Shown here: piece by piece, positions 58,775 to 64,000 of the stretch | Position numbering within the stretch: position 1 is the stretch's first letter | How the letters are laid out: every line of letters starts with the position of its first letter | Program-made: the position numbers and the translations under genes | From: Mugil cephalus | Taxonomy: Eukaryota; Chordata; Actinopteri; Mugiliformes; Mugilidae | DNA length: 64,000 nucleotides | Direction of reading: 5' to 3' | NCBI RefSeq assembly: GCF_022458985.1 | Contig: NC_061778.1 | Span: forward strand, 6,837,501 to 6,901,500 | The notes under the pieces: model-generated | The model's database searches: none | What the model saw: only the letters and a program-made list of their open reading frames with translations | What the model was told of the DNA's origin: nothing

Positions 58775-61700
58775 CATCAATAAATGAAACAAACAAACAA
58801 ACAAACTAAATAATTGGACATTTTAGATAAATTATTGGTTAATTATTAATTTTATTAGTTTCTGTACCTATACATTTTCTCTCAAGTTACGCAATGTACA
58901 ACCTTAATGCAAAGTCAGACCAGGAGAATTCCCTGTTTTTGTATTTTATATAGATGCTATTTTACTTTGACCACCTTCAAAACCTAATGAAATTAAAATA
59001 ACCTTTCCAGTTTCCTCACAGTTAAATCCAATATTCACATTATTTTCCTTGGTAAAAAGCAGACGTAAGACTTCAACCATATGGACCACAAAACACATCC
59101 TCCAATCCCCCGTCCTCTACTGCCTCTCAGTGCTCTTAGTATAATCCTATCAGAACTCTGTCTGTCCATCAAGCGACAGCCACTTGACCTTGATTACATA
59201 ATACACTCTGTGATGCAGACGCCATGGCTGGTGGCTGCAGTGTTTGGTAAACACACATTTGAGGAGCAAATTCGTCTCGACTTTACGCCAGTACTGCCTG
59301 GTGTTCAGGTGCCAATAAGGTGTCAGTGGAGTCACGTAGCATATTTATACAACTCCAAGTACAATACACTTAGTTTATGTATATTCCTTTTTATTTATGT
59401 GATTTTATTTTGTTTGTTTCATAACTGACAAGTTTAACATGATGTTGCTGGCAATGTTGTTTTTTCTCAACATCATCCTTAATGATGATGAATTAGAGAT
59501 TTTCAGCTACAACTGCAACAGCACTTTTTGTTTTAGTTTAGTCTCGCTGCATATCAGCTTCAGAATCTGTATTGGCTGACTCAGATAGAGTCAGACAGCC
59601 AGGGGTATTTTTTTATGCAGTGGAGAGAGGAAGTAATCATCCAGGAGGGAGAAGCTGAGGCTGCAGCTGCATTAGCTTTACAAGAAGACATGGCTGACAA
59701 GGACCATGCTGCCATTTTAGTGATTCTTTAGATCAAATTGCTGTTGGATGACTGACACTGACTCAACATGCTGCCATGAATTAAAAAAAAGAAAACGAAA
59801 GTTTTACTCCTCATGTGACTAGAGGAGGTGTGCTCGAGGCATTATTCAATATCCAAAAGACAAACTGGAAAAGACAACCAGGACTAGCAGGCTCAAGAAG
59901 ACAGATTAAAAAGTGAATGAGTAATGTTTTCCTGTCACGTAGTGTTGTGTGTACATCACAGTAATAGCTACAGGCTAGGGAGTTAACGTTGAACAGGCAG
60001 GTTTCTCAAAACTCTTCCAAATACTGTTGTGCATAAGAAAACAGCTTTACACAATGACTGTGACCGTTTAGTAGGTAACAAATATTCAAAACGATAACAC
60101 CTTAACGAAGAGAGAGAAAAATAAGAATAGTTTAATAATAATCATATGTTGCTAGTATCTTTGCTGTCTAAGCAAACTCCACTAGCTAAAGCAACAAACG
60201 AGTAGCGAGACTAATACAATAAGCCTGTATCCGCATTTTAAATACACTATTATCAACTCTCTATAATTATTTTTTAACATGTCTGATTCAAACACAAGGA
60301 AAAGCACATGGCTTTGTTGTTAGACATAACAATGGACATTTCCATGTACTGTGAACTAATTTGACCAATTACAGGCAACTGCTTTTCCTGTCATGGTACA
60401 AAGAAAACACTTAATTTCTGAAAGAGATCAACCCAAATGAGTTCTTTAAACAGTGAGTCTCTATGACTCACCCAACAGTTACGATCTAGTCCCCCTGTCT
60501 TGCCCAGTGAGAGGCTCTCTTAAGGGCAAAACGGTTATGTAATTCTGTGGATGAATGATTTTTGGAAGTTTTTACAACAAGGCTGCCAAATACGACAGAG
60601 TGGACTACAGGAGGCGACTCAGAATTTAAATGAAAGCAATAAAAGAAACGAAACACATTAACACAGATACCTGTTCAACTGTGGTTGCTCAAAACAGTTC
60701 AAACCTGTTTACACGTGGCATTAACTTCCTCCTTGTTACAAAATACCTCCAATGCAAAACAGTTTGTTGGTCTCTACCGGCAAAACATCATCTGATTCCC
60801 ATCATCACATCTGAGAAGACTTAATAACTGGTCTAAAAGACATAACTCTCAGAGATATAACATGAATGTAGGAGAAAACGAGCAAGAAGACTGAAAGCTT
60901 TTACAGACGTCTAAACTGTCAGAGAAGATCAGATTTAATGCAAGAGGAAAAAAAATAGTTAAAAAAAAAACTAATGCCATTCTGATGTAACTTAAATATA
61001 GTGTTTATCTCACCACAGCTTATCTGTATAGATCTAATCTTGTCCAAGTACCAAATACATGGACCTAAAGCAGTTTGCTGGTACGCTGGACAGGATCAGT
61101 GTCACTCCTTCATGGGGGGAGAAGAACCACTTCAGTAATTCTCTCATAATTATTTAAGTTTTGTTTATTGGCAGCTTCTCCAAAAGTCACAATCACTCAA
61201 AAAAAAAAATCAAACGGTCAAGTTTCAGGCGAATAAATCAGGAAGGCGTCACCAATTACAGGAATGAAAGATGTGAACATCTTTCCTTAATTAGGCTTTA
61301 AGTGGGAAAAGGCTCTAACACGTTATCCACTTATTAAAAGCATTATCAAGCTCTGATGAAGGTGAGGAATGCGAAGCATGCCTGTCCACTTCAGCCATTT
61401 TTGTGGTTATCAACTTGAAACTCCCACCTACACTCTCACTCTTTCTGCAGCACACCTCGCTTCTTGAGATTTTTCCTGCTGTTTTTTTTGTTGTTATTGT
61501 TGTTTATTTTGATCACATATTCTAGTTTTTATTTATTTTAAGTCATTGCTCTCTGGATCGTTTGTAGATTTAATCTGTGGCAATGAGCTCAAGAACATAA
61601 TATCAGAAATTGTGTGACGTACTCCCCAACTGTCTGAGTCCATTATTAACAAGCCATTAGATTCCTGTTTAACTATGACAAATACAATGGTGCAGTGAGA

Positions 61701-61864
61701 AATTTCACTCAGTGATGGCAGCAGTGGCTGAAACAGTGGCTTTGCCTGTGCACCACATTTTCCCCCAAAATTTTCAACATTTTCAAATTGTCCCCCCATG
61801 TTTTGAAAGCAGAGTTTTTGAGGCAATCACCGCAGCTGCCGCAGACTCAAAAGGGGGTACCTAC
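58775..61864. other. FRY 5' flank / candidate long intron, nothing recognised
   Basis: AT-rich DNA between the Tc1-like element and the candidate alternative FRY first exon. If that exon is real, this is intron. No convincing coding sequence, RNA gene or named repeat was seen. Confidence 0.45.
58787..58806. repeat. AAAC tetranucleotide tract next to the Tc1-like element
   Basis: Five AAAC units, starting 12 bp beyond the right end of the Tc1-type element. Confidence 0.8.
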
Positions 61865-62081
61865 ATTCAAGAATGGTGGGCCTCTTCTTATAGCGCATCT
61901 TTTTAAACTTCCCTCTGAAGTCCCTGGGTGGGAACGGATCCAGGGGCAAGCTGGCAATGCGCCCCAGGACTACCTCGTCCAGTCCCTCGGAACAATCCGC
62001 CTCGCTCTCAGCCATGTCTCTCGCAGCACTCTCCTCTAAAGACATGTTGGATGGCAGGAAGCCCACAGCCACTTCTTTCAT
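61865..62081 (-). CDS. fry: Candidate alternative first coding exon of FRY
   Basis: An open frame with in-frame ATGs at 62081 and 62045 encodes an acidic stretch (MSLEESAARDMAESEADCSE), then LPLDPFPPRDFRGKF and a basic KKMRYKKRPTIL. It ends with donor GAAT|GTAGGT after 61865, leaving one nucleotide over. That phase is exactly what FRY exon 2 needs, so splicing across 9.3 kb would read ...[17 protein letters not shown], replacing MASQQDSG. The codon use and composition look coding. No other downstream acceptor is needed. It could instead be the 3' part of a gene further upstream, since I do not see its own promoter clearly. Confidence 0.6.
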
Positions 62082-64000
62082 TCTTCTAAAGGAGTCATTT
62101 GAAGCACTGCCAGGTTATCCACTCTTTCTGTAGCTGTTCTCAATTTTCTCTTCTCTTCCTTTTTTTTTTTTCTCCCCCTCTCTTCTTCTCCTCGTCGGGG
62201 GAAGCAAATTACTGCGAGATCCAGGGATGCAGCCAGTGTTGTCAGCTTCAGTCTGCTAATGTGTTTTAACCCCTGCACTTGTCGGGGCAGTTCAGCAACT
62301 TACAGTAACATTCATGAATTGGGCAGGTATTGGATTACTTGGACGGGCCCCTCCTCCTTTCAGCGGAAAAAAAAAGCAAGAGGCAAAAAAAAAGAGAGAG
62401 GGGTAAAGTCATAAGGAAAGAGGGCGGGAAATGGTTAGAGAGGCTGCTCTGACAGCTACAACATCCCTGCCTACTTTAAGCCCGAGAGGCAGCCTTGAAT
62501 AAATATCCTGTATTTGTGTTGTACATGCTGTACATGTCTTGCCTCTGGCAGCGTTAATGAGAAGTCTTTTCGTGCCGGGTTACAAAAAAAAAAAAAAAGG
62601 CATTCATGTTTGGACTGTAAAAATATTTAAAAGAAGACATGCTCCAAAAAAATTAAAATGTAACCAGTTCCACGACTTCAATGCATTATCTTTAACAGCC
62701 AGTCCCTTGTTTAGATGCCGTTTTCCTGCTTTGTGGTTCACTGAGGATAATAAGTGATAAACCCAGAGAAACATCCACACAGCTCGTAGTTTATTCTCTG
62801 CTCAATCTTTTTCAACCACTGGAGTAAAAACACTGAGTGGACACACCTACCCACATGAACCAGTTTTTCCAAGTCTGACCTACATCAGTAATACAAACAC
62901 CCTGTGTATATGCATGACTTGAAGCCTTTTTTTTCTGTTAGGAAGAAACCTCAGAACATGGAACAACCAGCCTATACATAGCTTTTTCTTTTTCTTTATT
63001 TATTGCAACAGATATGTCATATGTGAAGCACCTAACATCAGTGGCTCCACAGTCGGCTAAACATACAGAGTTGAGTCATGTCAAAGTGAATGAGAGCACA
63101 ACAGGGAGCCGCTGGCAACAGGTTTTCCTCTCTGTAATGAGTCCGGCAGTAACGTCACTTTTCATGCACCTGTCAGAGAAAAAAGGTAGCCTAAAGAAAA
63201 CACTTTCTCTGAAACACTTCTGCCACAGCACGCTTGAGAAAGCGGCTGTCAAAAACAACATTCGTCTTGTTTCTACCTCCACCCGCAGAGGACTGGAGTC
63301 TGAATTATTCGGAGCAACAGGATGAGCCTGGTCCTGACCTACTTAACCGTGTTGTCATTGTAAATAAAAAAGCAAAGCAAAGAACGCGTCATCACAACAT
63401 CTTAAAGGCATGCTTTCTGTTTGGAATCCGGAAAGATTTCATGTTTTTAAATTGTGCAAATGTGCGTATTCAGAGAAATAAATTTCACGTTTGATCACAT
63501 TTTAAAAATTGCCAAGAACATAGATCTTGAGAAACCTGACAACTCAAAAGAACCTTATCTACTATACAGTATATACTGTAGGATGTAACAGTGGTAGGGC
63601 GCCACCAAGTGTTCAATGAGAGTACAACTCCTAGAATGAAGGGCTATTTCATGATTTAATAAATTACCTTTTGCTTCATAGTTTGAATTTGTTTACCTAC
63701 ACAGGGGAAAATGTGCTTTCTTGCAGCAAAGTTGCCATGTGTCACCATAGCAACCACAGGCATCCTCAAAGGAAAGAGAAGCAGGCGCAACCAAGTCTTC
63801 ATTTCATATTATGCAAATAAAAATTGTCAATAAAACCGGTAGTTAATGAAAGTATCTCAGTCTAGAGGACTCTTCTCCCTTCTGTCTACACTGAAACGTG
63901 AGCAACAGCACCTGCAGCATTTAGTCATTTGACATTTTCTATGTTAGAAAATGCTATATTGATCTGCAAAAACCATAATATGGCAGTGGCTTTTAACGTA
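62082..64000. other. Upstream flank, nothing recognised
   Basis: A polypyrimidine run (62155-62195) sits just upstream of the candidate alternative exon and could belong to its promoter. The rest is AT-rich, with short open frames that resemble no known protein. Confidence 0.4.

Noticed and set aside
61861..61861. Alternative donor TGTAG|GTACCC for the upstream FRY exon
   Set aside because: It leaves phase 2, which does not fit FRY exon 2. The donor four bases earlier (GAAT|GTAGGT) fits the phase and has the better consensus.
63563..63582. Small palindrome ACAGTATATACTGT
   Set aside because: It is too short and too AT-rich to mean anything alone; no flanking duplication was found.

Overview
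This is vertebrate nuclear DNA, almost certainly from a teleost fish. All three recognisable genes are split into many short exons with small introns. The interspersed repeats are of kinds common in fish: a CR1/L2-like LINE end, hAT-type and Tc1/mariner-type non-autonomous elements, and other teleost repeats. The genes lie on the minus strand and belong to the FRY - BRCA2 - N4BP2L neighbourhood known from human 13q13. Nothing here is prokaryotic.

Layout from low to high coordinate. About 1-3.2 kb holds an N4BP2L2-like gene (coding 662-2747, five coding exons, 485 aa predicted). About 3.6-4.4 kb holds a truncated LINE 3' end on the plus strand. 4.8-19.0 kb holds a complete BRCA2 gene: 26 coding exons, 9,789 nt, 3,262 aa predicted, frame closing exactly across every junction I placed. 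19.85-57.4 kb holds a complete FRY (furry) gene: 62 coding exons including a 9-nt microexon, 9,018 nt, 3,005 aa predicted. 57.4-64 kb is the FRY 5' flank; it holds triplet and dinucleotide repeats, a Tc1-like element, and what looks like an alternative first coding exon of FRY at 61.87-62.08 kb.

The genes have separate jobs. BRCA2 loads RAD51 in homologous recombination. FRY is a giant scaffold for NDR-family kinases in cell morphogenesis and mitosis. The N4BP2L2-like protein carries a polynucleotide-kinase-like P-loop domain. What they share is conserved synteny, not an operon. FRY ends about 0.8 kb upstream of the first clear BRCA2 exon.

The most interesting content is in BRCA2 exon 11. 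The RAD51-binding BRC repeats have expanded as a higher-order tandem array of about 635 bp per period, three different BRC units per period and five periods. That gives about 18 recognisable units against 8 in human. Other points are the candidate alternative FRY N terminus, microexons in FRY, a GC splice donor in BRCA2, a hAT element with an intact 8-bp target duplication that makes up nearly all of one FRY intron, and an N4BP2L2 gene whose direction relative to BRCA2 differs from the human arrangement.

Exon borders were read by eye from splice consensus, reading frame and remembered human homologues. First non-coding exons, transcription starts and 3' ends are not proven. I see no undescribed biological system, only lineage-specific remodelling of known genes.
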